DNA from: an uncultured Verrucomicrobiota bacterium
Lineage (GTDB): Bacteria; Verrucomicrobiota; Kiritimatiellia; RFP12; UBA1067
Direction of reading: 5' to 3'
DNA length: 58,282 nucleotides
Assembly: GCA_946610035.1 (NCBI GenBank)
Contig: CAMOCC010000007.1
Span: 1 to 58,282 of the forward strand
Positions 1 to 8,610 of this stretch are shown here, one piece after another. The number at the start of each line of letters is the position of its first letter. Position 1 is the first letter of the stretch. A program made the position numbers and the translations under genes. Below the pieces are notes generated by a model. That model was not told where the DNA came from and ran no database searches. It saw only the letters and a program-made list of their open reading frames with translations.

Positions 1-107
1 TGGAAGCCGCGTCTCCAAGCCCCACGTGGACTGCCCCCCTCTGCACTTGACGCGGCTGGAAGCCGCGTCTCCAAACCCCACTCTTAACTTTAACTCTTAA
101 CTCTTAA
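1..107. repeat. REP-like hairpins plus heptamer repeat
   Basis: One partial (base 1) and one complete (49-69) copy of a hairpin with arms GACGCGGCT and AGCCGCGTC around a GGA loop. Each is followed by TCCAARCCCCAC and separated by an ACTGCCCCC motif. Bases 81-107 are a degenerate 7-bp tandem repeat of the ACTCTTA type, and the stop codon of the neighbouring GH51 gene lies inside it. No gene is visible here. Confidence 0.8.
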
Positions 108-2581
108 TATCCTCCCTTGATGCGGTAGACGGAGAGTGAGAACGGCGGGAGGGCGACGGACCAGTTGCGGCCGCCCGGACACTTCACCTCGCCTTCCACC
201 GTGGCGCACTTCTTCGGCTCTGCAATGGAGTTCTCGTCGTCGCGCCCGCCGCTCAGGCGCTGTAGGGCAACGCGCCCTGCTGGAACGGCCTTCGCAAAGC
301 GGAGGTCGACCTTCTTCTCCGCCTCCGACGTGTTGACGAGTTTCACCACGAGTTCGCCGGACTTCTCGTCACGACCGCACGTCTCGAACACCTCGGGCAC
401 CGCCGCCCTGGAGACGCGCGCCGTCGTTGCGACGGCGCCGTTCACCTTCGCAACGAGCAAGTCGCCCCTGAGCGAAACCGAGACATTGTACCACTCGCCC
501 GTTGCGAATCCTCCATCGACGCGCCGGGCGTCCGAAAGCCCGTAGCCCGTCGACTCGAAGGCGTGCGCCACGTTGCCCCAGCCGCCGAGGTTTGCGTGGA
601 CGCGCCTCGTGCCGTGCTCGCCGTCCACCAGCAGCGCGACGATCACGCCTTCCGCGCCGGCCGTGCGCCTGAACTTGAAGGACACTTTGACATCGCCCCA
701 CGAGTCGTCGCCGAATCGAAGGAGCGTATCCGTCTTGTCCGTCGCCACCTGACGGAGGACGCCGCCCTCCAGACGCCAGTCGCCGCCCGCGTCCCTTGCG
801 CACTTGGCCGGGTCGGGCAGTTCGGAGAGGAGCACCCTTCCCGACGCATCGACGACCTTGAGGTCCTTGATCTCGGCGGCGGTGTTCCACGTCTGCAACG
901 CGACGCGGCCCTTGAGAGGCCTCTCCGTCCCGTCGACAAGACTGGACGGGACGATGCGCGTCGGGAGGTTGCGGGAGAACATCTTCTGGACGTAGTAGTT
1001 TGGCGTGCCGAAGCTCTTTGCGTTGTCGAACCAGATGAGATCCGTCTTCCACTGCGTCCCGCCGATCTTGCAGAAGAGCGGCGCGTAGCTCGTCATCTCG
1101 ACGATGTCGGAGTTCCGTTCGAAGCCGGTCATCATCGCCGCTTCGCATAGCGCGGAGTAGAGGCTGTTGGCCCGGTTGGGCAGGTGGCATGCGTACTCGC
1201 CCGCGTAGACCTTCGGCTTGCGGCCGGACCTGTCGTAGCCGTCGTAGCGCTTGGTGGAGCCGAGCAGCCAGTCCGCACTGACGTAGTAGTGCTCGTCCAC
1301 GACGTCAGCAGTCTCGGTCGTGAGGCGGTTCCAAGCATAGTCGAATTCGCGTCCGCCGGGCCCCGCGCCGGACGAGGACACGATTCTGATCTCGGGGTGG
1401 AGGCGGCGCATCTCCTTGGCTACGGCCTCGAAGCGGTCGAGGTATTCGGGGCCCCAGTTCTCGTTGCCGATTCCGAGATACTTCATCTTGAACGGTGCGG
1501 GATGGCCCATCTTCGCGCGGACCGCGCCCCACTTCGTCGTCTTCGGGTCGCCGTTGGCGAACTCAACAAGGTCGCAGAAGTTCTTCACGAAGTAGTCCAT
1601 GTTTTCGAGCGGCGCGAGGTCCCACGGCTTCGCGAACTGGCACGTGAGGCCCGAGTTCATCACCGGAAGCGGCTCCGCGCCGATGTCCTCGCAGAAGCAG
1701 AAGTACTCGTAGTAGCCGAGTCCCATCGTCTGCCAGTACCCCCACGTGTTCCAGATGCAGCTCCGCGATTCGAGCGTGCCGTCGCCGACGGAGAGCTTCC
1801 AGTCGTACCACTGCGGCCAGTCGCGTCCCTCGGTCAGGCAGCCGCCGGGGAAGCGGACGATTCCGGGCTTAAGGTCCGCAAGTAGCTGCGCGAGGTCCCT
1901 GCGCAGTCCGTTTGCCCGTCCCCTGAACGTGTCCTTGGGATAGAGCGAGACCTGCTCGAACTCGACCGCGCCGGGCGAGTCGAGGAGGAGGCTGAACGTG
2001 ACGTTGCCTGATTCCCCGGGGACGAACACCGTCTTGTACTTCCTCCACTCCGGCAGCGGGAATACGCCGTTCTCGCGCTTCGGCCCGACCACGAGGTCGG
2101 AATTAGCAAGCTTGTACTCGCAAAGCGTCCTGCCGTCCTTTTCGAGCACGGCCCTCACTCCGCCCTTGTATCCGTCAAGCGCGCGCGCATAGAACGAAAG
2201 GTCGTACTTAGCGCCCGCCTCGACGTGAATGCCGTGGTACCCGCGATTTTGCACGCCGGTGCCTGTTCCCGCGCCGAACGCCTCGATGCGAAGGTGTCCG
2301 GCGGACGCTTCATGCACCGGTCGACCGAACTGGCGCGTTATGCGCGCCATGCCGCCGCCGCGGCAGTCGCGGTGCCAGCCGTCCGGCTCGGACGTCTTCC
2401 AGTCGAAGCCGCGGTTCTCCAGGAGCTCGGGGTAGAGTCCCCCGTCGGCGGAGAAGTTGATGTCCTCGAAGAAGATGCCGTACAGCGTCTTCGGGACCTC
2501 GTGCGACGTCCTGTCGTTCTCGATGTCGACCGTTACCGTGCCGGCTGCGACCGCCCCGGCGGCGAGAAGTAGACCTATCAT
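104..2581 (-). CDS. secreted alpha-L-arabinofuranosidase, GH51
   Basis: Predicted to release alpha-L-arabinofuranosyl residues from arabinan or arabinoxylan outside the cytoplasm. The 825-aa product starts with a short hydrophobic signal (MIGLLLAAGAVAAG). A jelly-roll region follows, then a clan GH-A barrel with the acid/base motif YLGIGNENWG and a likely nucleophile Glu in VYAGEYACH. A LamG-like beta-sandwich is inserted before the C-terminal beta domain that typifies GH51. The ORF track begins 18 codons further out, but I chose the ATG at 2581 because GGAGGA lies 6 nt upstream and the signal peptide then sits at the N-terminus. It appears monocistronic. The extra LamG-like module makes it longer than simple GH51 enzymes. 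The family call is firm; the exact substrate is inference. Confidence 0.92.
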   Translation of the reverse strand: MIGLLLAAGAVAAGTVTVDIENDRTSHEVPKTLYGIFFEDINFSADGGLYPELLENRGFDWKTSEPDGWHRDCRGGGMARITRQFGRPVHEASAGHLRIEAFGAGTGTGVQNRGYHGIHVEAGAKYDLSFYARALDGYKGGVRAVLEKDGRTLCEYKLANSDLVVGPKRENGVFPLPEWRKYKTVFVPGESGNVTFSLLLDSPGAVEFEQVSLYPKDTFRGRANGLRRDLAQLLADLKPGIVRFPGGCLTEGRDWPQWYDWKLSVGDGTLESRSCIWNTWGYWQTMGLGYYEYFCFCEDIGAEPLPVMNSGLTCQFAKPWDLAPLENMDYFVKNFCDLVEFANGDPKTTKWGAVRAKMGHPAPFKMKYLGIGNENWGPEYLDRFEAVAKEMRRLHPEIRIVSSSGAGPGGREFDYAWNRLTTETADVVDEHYYVSADWLLGSTKRYDGYDRSGRKPKVYAGEYACHLPNRANSLYSALCEAAMMTGFERNSDIVEMTSYAPLFCKIGGTQWKTDLIWFDNAKSFGTPNYYVQKMFSRNLPTRIVPSSLVDGTERPLKGRVALQTWNTAAEIKDLKVVDASGRVLLSELPDPAKCARDAGGDWRLEGGVLRQVATDKTDTLLRFGDDSWGDVKVSFKFRRTAGAEGVIVALLVDGEHGTRRVHANLGGWGNVAHAFESTGYGLSDARRVDGGFATGEWYNVSVSLRGDLLVAKVNGAVATTARVSRAAVPEVFETCGRDEKSGELVVKLVNTSEAEKKVDLRFAKAVPAGRVALQRLSGGRDDENSIAEPKKCATVEGEVKCPGGRNWSVALPPFSLSVYRIKGGY

Positions 2582-2607
2582 GCTCAATCCTCCTTTTTTT
2601 TGCGCTA

Positions 2608-2634
2608 GATAAAATCTTTGCCGATATTTTATCA
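2608..2634 (-). promoter_or_regulatory. GH51 promoter with inverted repeat
   Basis: On the minus strand TGATAAAAT (2626-2634) looks like an extended -10. It lies 44 nt before the ATG. Arms GATAAAAT (2608-2615) and ATTTTATC (2626-2633) form a perfect inverted repeat overlapping this -10, so a repressor could bind here. Operator function is inference. Confidence 0.45.
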
Positions 2635-2694
2635 AACTACCGCCCCGCCATCAACTACCCAAATGTGTGATGTGGGCCACGGCGTAATTGAAAT

Positions 2695-2703
2695 ATGCTA
2701 TAA
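2695..2703 (+). promoter_or_regulatory. extended -10 promoter of the MoxR operon
   Basis: TGCTATAAT ends at 2703, 24 nt before the first ATG of the MoxR gene. No convincing -35 element is visible, as for most TGnTATAAT promoters in this window. Confidence 0.65.
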
Positions 2704-2727
2704 TACCTCTTAAGCATCAATCCACAA

Positions 2728-3708
2728 ATGGAGCTACATGAAATGACTTTGCTGGACCCTACGGAAATTGAGCGCGTCAAGGCGGACCTCGACCGAGTCC
2801 TCTCTTCGCTCGACTCCATGCTGCTCGGGCGCCCCGAGCTGCACCGCCTCGTCCTCGCGGGCGTGCTCGCGCGCGGGCACATCCTCCTCGAAGGCCTCCC
2901 CGGGCTCGGCAAGACAGCCCTCGTCCGCGCCCTCGCCGAAATCCTCGAACTGGACGCCAAGCGCATCCAGTTCACGCCGGACCTCATGCCATCCGACATA
3001 CTCGGCGCCCACATCCTCGAAACGCGCGCGGACGGCGGCAAGGAGATGGCGTTCCGCCCCGGCCCCGTCTTCTGCAACCTCCTCCTCGCCGACGAGATAA
3101 ACCGCGCCTCGCCGAAGACGCAGTCCGCAATGCTCGAAACAATGCAGGAGCGCACCGTCACCCTCATGGGCGTGACGCGTCCCCTGCCGGACCCCTTCTT
3201 CGTCCTCGCAAGCCAGAACCCCATCGAACTCGAGGGCACCTACCCCCTTCCCGAGGCCCAGACGGACCGCTTCCTCTTCAAGCTCCCCGTCGCCTCGCCC
3301 GACGCCGCGACGCTCGCCTCCATCATCACGACCCGCTCTCACGGGACGATGCCCAAGCCCGGCTTCAAGCTCGGACGCGAGGCGTTGCTCAGGGCTATGG
3401 ACACGGTCGCCCGCGTTGTCCTGCCGGACGCCGTGGCGAGCTGGATCGGACACCTCGTGGCGGCGACGCACACCGTCCCCCACGTCACCTACGGCGCCTC
3501 CCCGCGCGCGGCGATCGCCATGGCCGAGGCCGCGCGCGCCGTCGCGCTCATGGCCGGCCGCCCGTCCGTCGGCTTCGACGACGTCCGCCAGGTCGCCTTC
3601 CCCGTCCTCAACCACCGCCTCATACTCGACTACCGCGCGAAGCTGGACAACGTCTCGCCCGCCAGGATAGTCGAAGACCTCCTCGCCTCAATCCCAATCG
3701 CGGAATGA
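2728..3708 (+). CDS. MoxR-family AAA+ ATPase
   Basis: Cytoplasmic AAA_3 ATPase of 326 aa thought to act as a chaperone for vWA-domain partners. Walker A is GLPGLGKTA (about residue 55), Walker B is LLADEINRA, and an arginine-finger region follows in PEAQTDRF; the C-terminal lid runs to the end. Length is normal for the family. It is the first gene of a six-gene plus-strand operon that also encodes a DUF58 protein and a triple-vWA protein, the usual partners of MoxR. Start choice is uncertain: GGAG at 2730-2733 would suit the ATG at 2743 (MTLLDPTE) better than the ATG at 2728. Confidence 0.93.
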   Translation: MELHEMTLLDPTEIERVKADLDRVLSSLDSMLLGRPELHRLVLAGVLARGHILLEGLPGLGKTALVRALAEILELDAKRIQFTPDLMPSDILGAHILETRADGGKEMAFRPGPVFCNLLLADEINRASPKTQSAMLETMQERTVTLMGVTRPLPDPFFVLASQNPIELEGTYPLPEAQTDRFLFKLPVASPDAATLASIITTRSHGTMPKPGFKLGREALLRAMDTVARVVLPDAVASWIGHLVAATHTVPHVTYGASPRAAIAMAEAARAVALMAGRPSVGFDDVRQVAFPVLNHRLILDYRAKLDNVSPARIVEDLLASIPIAE

Positions 3709-3712
3709 AAAA

Positions 3713-5536
3713 ATGAAGCTGTCGCACTTATTCATCCTCATCTCTTCAATCGCCCTCGCATACGAATGCGAATGCGCGACCGAAAGATCGGTGATGTCCG
3801 TAAGCCTCGACCTCCCGAAAACAAGCGGCAGAGGCGAAGGCCTCGACGTCGTGAACTGGACGGTCCTCCCCCCGCACACGGGGCACGGCACGGTCCTCTA
3901 CGACTTCACGATACGAAACCACCTCAACCGCGAACGCACAGTCCAGGCATCGGTCCGCATGCGCCGCTGCATGGAGTTCCAGCGCACGGTGAAGATCGGC
4001 CCCAACGGGTCCGCCCGCCTCAGGATGCCCGCGCCGCTGTGCATGGAAAGGAACAATAACTGGGATTCGCCCTTCGTAGAGCTAACGTCGGACAAGCAGT
4101 CGAATCCCTCGGAAAGAATCAAGCAATCCATTCCCCTGGCCTACGGCTCGGACTGGATCGACACCCGCGAAACGGCTCCCGAGAACTTGATCCCGCAGGT
4201 GCTGCTCTCCCGCGCGTTCTCGGCCGAGAAGTTCCACAAGTTCATACCGACGCCGTCGCGCAAATCAGGCGAGGCGGAGGAGGAGTGGATGGACATCCTC
4301 TCGCTCAAGGCCGCGCCCGACGAATGGCCGTCCGACTATCGCTCGTACTCGACCTTCGACGCAGTCGTCATGGAGAAGCCCCTATACGACGCACTCCCGG
4401 CGAAGACGAAGCGAGCCATCGAGGACTACAAGATCCTGGGCGGCGCAGTGTTCGTCGTGGACGGCGTGGCGGACGGCCTGCCGACGTCTTGCGGCGAAGC
4501 GGACAGGAAAAGGATGCGCGATGCGATCTTAAAATCAAACGAGCGGCTTTCCGGCGACCTCGACATCGCCGCATGGGGCAGCGGAAGCAATGTGCACGTC
4601 AGAAGAAGCGGACTTCTCTCGGAGAATATCGGCTTTCTCGGACTCGAGCTGCCCAGTCCAGTGCCGTCCGGACTTTTCGTCCTCATCCTCGCCGCCATGG
4701 TTCTCCTGGTCATGCCCATCACGGCGCGCCGCTGCGCAAAGGCGAACCGCAGGATGATGATGCTGGTCTTCCTCCCCGCGATATCCGTGGGCGCGGCAGT
4801 CCTCTTCTTCCTGATCGCCCTCTTCGACTTCGGCACAACCCCGTTCGCGTCGCAGCGCTCCATAACCCGACTCGACCAGACGGCCCGCCACGCCGTCACC
4901 CAAAGCGCCTTCGCGATTTACACTCCCGTTTCGGTGGACGGACAGCTCGCCTTCTCCAGCGAGGACGGCGTGAGGCTCCGCGACTTCAGGGAGTCGAGCC
5001 ACGACGGATACGTTTTTCGACACGGAGGCAGCGCCCACGACGACGAGCCTCATTCGCAGGGATTCGCATCGGGACGCGACTTCGTCCCACACGGCTGGGT
5101 GAGTCCGCTGGTAGCCACGTTCATCGATTCCGACTCGGCGTACGACAGGTCCGAAAGGCTGGACATCACCGAGGGACACGACGGCACGCTCAAGGTCGTC
5201 AACCTTCTCGGCGCGGACGTGAAGTCCGGTCGCATCGGCTACGGCGGCAAGGTGTACGTCCTCGGCGAACTGAAGGCCGGCGCGACGACGCAGGCGAGGT
5301 CCGACGGCAGGATGTACGCCGGTGGCGATGCGGACGCGACATACGCCTCGTTCTTCTCCAGGCGTTCCTCCTACGGACGCAACTGGAACGCCGTCCTCGA
5401 GAAGTTCGGGCAGACCACTTCCGTCGGCGATCGCGCATACGCCGTCCTCGTCGACGGCTCGCCCTTCGCATCCTCGCCGCTCGGGGACCGCAAAGTGAAG
5501 GGATCCGCCGAGTCGATAGTCGTCGGCAGCTTCTGA
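3713..5536 (+). CDS. membrane-anchored exported protein of MoxR/ABC operon
   Basis: A 607-aa protein I cannot name. It has an N-terminal signal sequence (MKLSHLFILISSIALA), an extracytoplasmic beta-rich region, then a segment (about 210-260) resembling a class-I amidotransferase-like fold (DAVVMEKPLYDAL...GGAVFVVDG). Two transmembrane segments follow near residues 322-378, then a second soluble domain. Comparable proteins accompany MoxR/DUF58/vWA operons, but the function is unknown. It starts 4 nt after the MoxR gene stop, so it is co-transcribed, and it is followed after 10 nt by the ABC ATPase. It may be an accessory component of the transporter. Assignment beyond 'membrane component of this operon' is inference. 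Confidence 0.8.
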   Translation: MKLSHLFILISSIALAYECECATERSVMSVSLDLPKTSGRGEGLDVVNWTVLPPHTGHGTVLYDFTIRNHLNRERTVQASVRMRRCMEFQRTVKIGPNGSARLRMPAPLCMERNNNWDSPFVELTSDKQSNPSERIKQSIPLAYGSDWIDTRETAPENLIPQVLLSRAFSAEKFHKFIPTPSRKSGEAEEEWMDILSLKAAPDEWPSDYRSYSTFDAVVMEKPLYDALPAKTKRAIEDYKILGGAVFVVDGVADGLPTSCGEADRKRMRDAILKSNERLSGDLDIAAWGSGSNVHVRRSGLLSENIGFLGLELPSPVPSGLFVLILAAMVLLVMPITARRCAKANRRMMMLVFLPAISVGAAVLFFLIALFDFGTTPFASQRSITRLDQTARHAVTQSAFAIYTPVSVDGQLAFSSEDGVRLRDFRESSHDGYVFRHGGSAHDDEPHSQGFASGRDFVPHGWVSPLVATFIDSDSAYDRSERLDITEGHDGTLKVVNLLGADVKSGRIGYGGKVYVLGELKAGATTQARSDGRMYAGGDADATYASFFSRRSSYGRNWNAVLEKFGQTTSVGDRAYAVLVDGSPFASSPLGDRKVKGSAESIVVGSF

Positions 5537-5546
5537 GGACTTCCAG

Positions 5547-6467
5547 ATGAAAATCGAAATCAAGAACATTGTAAAGTCGTTCCAGCGCGGCGTGAACGCC
5601 GTGGACGACCTCTCGTTCTCCTTCTCCAGCGGCGAGGTCGTCGGCTTCGTGGGGCCCAACGGAGCAGGCAAGACGACGACGATGCGCATCCTCGCGACGA
5701 TGGACATCCCCGACTCGGGCGACATCCTGCTGGACGGACACTCCGTCCTCGACGAGCCCGAGTTCGCCCACCGCTCGATCGGCTTCATGCCGGACGACCT
5801 GCCGTCCCTCGGCGACACGACGGTTGACGAATACCTGGACTTCTTCGGACGCGCCTACGGCCTGAGGGGCAAGGCGCTCAGGGACGCCGTCGAGGGCGTG
5901 GAGGAGTTCACCTCCCTCAACACCTTCAGGGACAAGACCCTGAGTGCGCTGTCAAAGGGCATGAAGCAGCGCGTTTCGCTCGCCCGTGCGCTCGTGCACG
6001 ATCCCGCAGTCCTCGTCATGGACGAACCGGCGAACGGACTCGACCCGCGCGCGCGCATCGAGCTGCGCGAGCTCGTGAAGGCCCTCGCCGAGAACGGCAA
6101 GGCAATACTCATCTCCTCCCACATCCTGTCGGAGCTGGAGGAGATGTGCACGACGAGCGTCATCATCGAACGCGGCGCGCGCGTGGACGTCGAGAAAGTC
6201 GCGAAATCGCTCGACGTCTGGGTGAAGATACGCATCTCCGGCATCGAGCCGGACGACGCAAGGCCGAAGCTCCTGGAGATTCCGGGCGTGAAGGAGGTGC
6301 AGTCCGGCGGTCGCTTCTGCCGCGCCAGGATAGAATCAGGCGACGGGCACATCGCCGCCCTCGCCTCGGCCCTCGTCGAACGGCGGCTGTTGGCCGTCCA
6401 CTTCGAGCCCGAGACGGGCAACCTCGAGGACATATTTATGCAAGTGACGAAAGGAAGCCTCGCATGA
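5547..6467 (+). CDS. ABC transporter ATP-binding protein
   Basis: Nucleotide-binding subunit (306 aa) of an ABC-2 type exporter. Walker A is GPNGAGKTTT (about 36-45), the signature is LSKGMKQRVSLA, and Walker B is VLVMDEPANGLDP, followed by an ISSH switch histidine. A C-terminal extension of about 80 aa is typical of the CcmA/NatA-like class. GAGGACTTCC precedes the ATG. The stop overlaps the ATG of the permease gene (ATGA), indicating coupled translation. The substrate is not evident from sequence. Confidence 0.95.
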   Translation: MKIEIKNIVKSFQRGVNAVDDLSFSFSSGEVVGFVGPNGAGKTTTMRILATMDIPDSGDILLDGHSVLDEPEFAHRSIGFMPDDLPSLGDTTVDEYLDFFGRAYGLRGKALRDAVEGVEEFTSLNTFRDKTLSALSKGMKQRVSLARALVHDPAVLVMDEPANGLDPRARIELRELVKALAENGKAILISSHILSELEEMCTTSVIIERGARVDVEKVAKSLDVWVKIRISGIEPDDARPKLLEIPGVKEVQSGGRFCRARIESGDGHIAALASALVERRLLAVHFEPETGNLEDIFMQVTKGSLA

Positions 6468-7873
6468 AGCATTTTACAATGAATCCGATCGCCCTCAGGG
6501 AGCTGCGCCAGCTCGTGCGGGCAAAGACTATACTCTTCGGCGTTGTGATATACCCCATGGTGCTGTTCTTTGCACTCTGGATGTCCTTGTCCGACGCACT
6601 GCAGGGGAAGAGCGCCGTGGAGCTCGTCGCCGGACCAGGCCTCGGCTCCGTTCCGTTCAGCACTATATCCATCGTGACTGGATTGATCATGGTCGTCGGG
6701 GTGCCGGGGTACTTCGCCGCGAAGACCATACGCGAAGCGAGCAAGGACGATTCGAGGCTGGAGTTCACGACGCTCATCTCGCCGACGCAATACATCACAG
6801 GCAAGCTTACGGCGGGATTCCTCCTCATGCTTGTCGCGCTCGCGCTGTCGCTCCCCTTCACGGCCGTCGCATACCTCCTGCGCGGGGTCGACCTTTCAAC
6901 GGCGCTTCTCACGCCTGCAATCCTGCTTGCGTATGCCGTTGTTTCGCTGTCTATCATCCTTATGATGGCGACTTCGACTCTCCACAAGTCGCTTAAGGGA
7001 ATCGCGATACTCATCCTCCTGCTAATAGTGCTTCCGATGACATTCACCAGCAGCGGCATATTTGCAGTAACCGAGTTAGGCTCCAGCGTCGAGGCAATCA
7101 TCGTCTTCTCCACCATGGCCGTGGTCGCCGCCACCGTCGCCAGAGCCTACGGCGCGAGCAACGTGGCGCCGCCGTACTCGCACAGGGTCGGCCCCCTCCG
7201 CCGGACCGAGCTCATCCTCCTTGCCGCAGATGCGCTTGTCATCGGAATCGGCAGTCAAATAGCTGTTCCACACAAATTTGACGACTATGGCTACTTGTGT
7301 ACTTCGATCGCAGCAATCCTTGCGACGATATGCTGCGGACGATCCGCCTTCGACCCGGAGATCGTCTCCAGGTCCTTCCGGCTGACCGCCAAGGCGCATC
7401 CGCGCACTCGCATACTCCGCCTTCTCACGGCCACCGGCAGCGCACCGGGCGTCCTCTTCTCCATGATGTACATGACGGTCGCCCTGGCCCTGCCCTTGGC
7501 CTTTCTCAAACTGGACAATGATTTCTACGCCGTCATCGCGACATTCTTCTTCGAGTTCGGCGGCGCGGCGGTCGTATTCGGTTCTGTCGCCCGCTCCGTC
7601 GCGCGTACCGCCAAGGGGCTCAAGGTCGGCTTCATGTTGTTCCTCGTCGCGATCTCGGCGTTAAACGCACTCGCCGTCTTCATGGCTGCAAGCGGAGGAT
7701 TCGGGGATTCTGAATCGGCGCTAGCGATGCCGCTTTGCATCGCCGGCATCGTGATCGACAAGACAAGATATGCACACTTCATCTGGGCGGCGATCACCGG
7801 ACTGAGTGCGTTACTAATCTCGTTGTCATCCCTGGAATCCTCATATCGTACAATCAAGCGCCAAGTCAAATGA
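6464..7873 (+). CDS. ABC-2 type transporter permease
   Basis: Polytopic membrane protein of 469 aa, partner of the preceding ATPase. It opens MKHFTMNPIALRELRQLVRAK, a pattern common to ABC-2 permeases (NP-x-RELR), and then has many hydrophobic segments, for example FGVVIYPMVLFFALWMSL and LLAYAVVSLSIILMMA. The ORF track's longer 575-aa frame begins inside the ATPase gene in a wrong frame; the ATGA overlap at 6464 is the logical start. Its own stop overlaps the DUF58 start in the same way. Substrate unknown; the operon context suggests cell-envelope function. Confidence 0.9.
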   Translation: MKHFTMNPIALRELRQLVRAKTILFGVVIYPMVLFFALWMSLSDALQGKSAVELVAGPGLGSVPFSTISIVTGLIMVVGVPGYFAAKTIREASKDDSRLEFTTLISPTQYITGKLTAGFLLMLVALALSLPFTAVAYLLRGVDLSTALLTPAILLAYAVVSLSIILMMATSTLHKSLKGIAILILLLIVLPMTFTSSGIFAVTELGSSVEAIIVFSTMAVVAATVARAYGASNVAPPYSHRVGPLRRTELILLAADALVIGIGSQIAVPHKFDDYGYLCTSIAAILATICCGRSAFDPEIVSRSFRLTAKAHPRTRILRLLTATGSAPGVLFSMMYMTVALALPLAFLKLDNDFYAVIATFFFEFGGAAVVFGSVARSVARTAKGLKVGFMLFLVAISALNALAVFMAASGGFGDSESALAMPLCIAGIVIDKTRYAHFIWAAITGLSALLISLSSLESSYRTIKRQVK

Positions 7874-8610
7874 GCACCGCACGAGAGGAGGGACTTCAAG
7901 CCGGACGCGCCCTGCGGCTCGTCATACCGAGACGAGCCCTGCGTGGCCACACGGGCAACGAGCTCGGTCCGCGCGGGGGCGAGTCGCTTGAGTTCCACGA
8001 CTACCGCGACTACACCCCCGGCGACGACCTCAGGAACCTAGACTGGAACGTGTACGCCCGCACAGAACGCGAGGTCGTGAAGATCCGCCGCGAGGAGATC
8101 GCCCCGGTGGTCGAGATTTTCCGCGACAGGTCGCCGTCGATGTCCGTCCCGCCGTCGAAGGACGACGCGGCGGAATTCCTCCTCGGGCTCCTCGCCGCCG
8201 CCGCCCCGACGTGCCGCGTCGTCGAACGCGACGAGCCGAAGACGCCGCGCGCGATGCGGATCGTCGTCTCGGACCTGATGACGGACAAAGACCCCGAAGC
8301 GGAGGCCGTCCGGCTCTCCCGCAACGCCGCCGCGTTAATCGTCGTCCGCATCCTCGCCCGCGACGAATCGGAGCCCCCCGCCTCCGGCGCCTTCGAGTTC
8401 ATCGACTCGGAGACGAACGAGGCGCGTGAAATCAACCTCTCGGGCCCGGCGCGCGACGAGTACCTAGCCGCCCTCGCCGCGCACACGGCACGCTGGCGCG
8501 CGGCGGTCCGGCGCGTGGGAGGCGCGTTTGCGGACCTCTCGTCCGACGCCCCGCGCACCGACGTCGTTTCGGCCCTCGCCGAGGCCGGGATAGTGGAGGC
8601 GAAGTCATGA
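7870..8610 (+). CDS. DUF58 (vWA-like) protein
   Basis: A 246-aa DUF58 protein, the usual companion of MoxR ATPases. It carries the conserved N-terminal block GNELGPRGGESLEFHDYR with DDLRNLDWNVYAR, and then a vWA-like metal-site motif DRSPSMS. The real start is the ATG overlapping the permease stop; the tracked 291-aa frame extends too far upstream. Length is slightly short for the family. Translation is coupled on both sides by ATGA overlaps. A role in assembling or activating envelope components with MoxR is known only in outline for such operons. Confidence 0.9.
   Translation: MSTAREEGLQAGRALRLVIPRRALRGHTGNELGPRGGESLEFHDYRDYTPGDDLRNLDWNVYARTEREVVKIRREEIAPVVEIFRDRSPSMSVPPSKDDAAEFLLGLLAAAAPTCRVVERDEPKTPRAMRIVVSDLMTDKDPEAEAVRLSRNAAALIVVRILARDESEPPASGAFEFIDSETNEAREINLSGPARDEYLAALAAHTARWRAAVRRVGGAFADLSSDAPRTDVVSALAEAGIVEAKS

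Noticed and set aside
369-1190. Long ORFs antisense or out of frame with GH51 (also 563-1150, 1184-1885)
   Set aside because: GC-rich shadow frames; Arg/Ala-rich translations with no conserved motifs, while the minus-strand GH51 frame has catalytic motifs.
4535-5818. 427-aa ORF opposite the membrane protein and ABC ATPase genes
   Set aside because: Spans two real genes on the other strand and has an atypical composition; a shadow frame.
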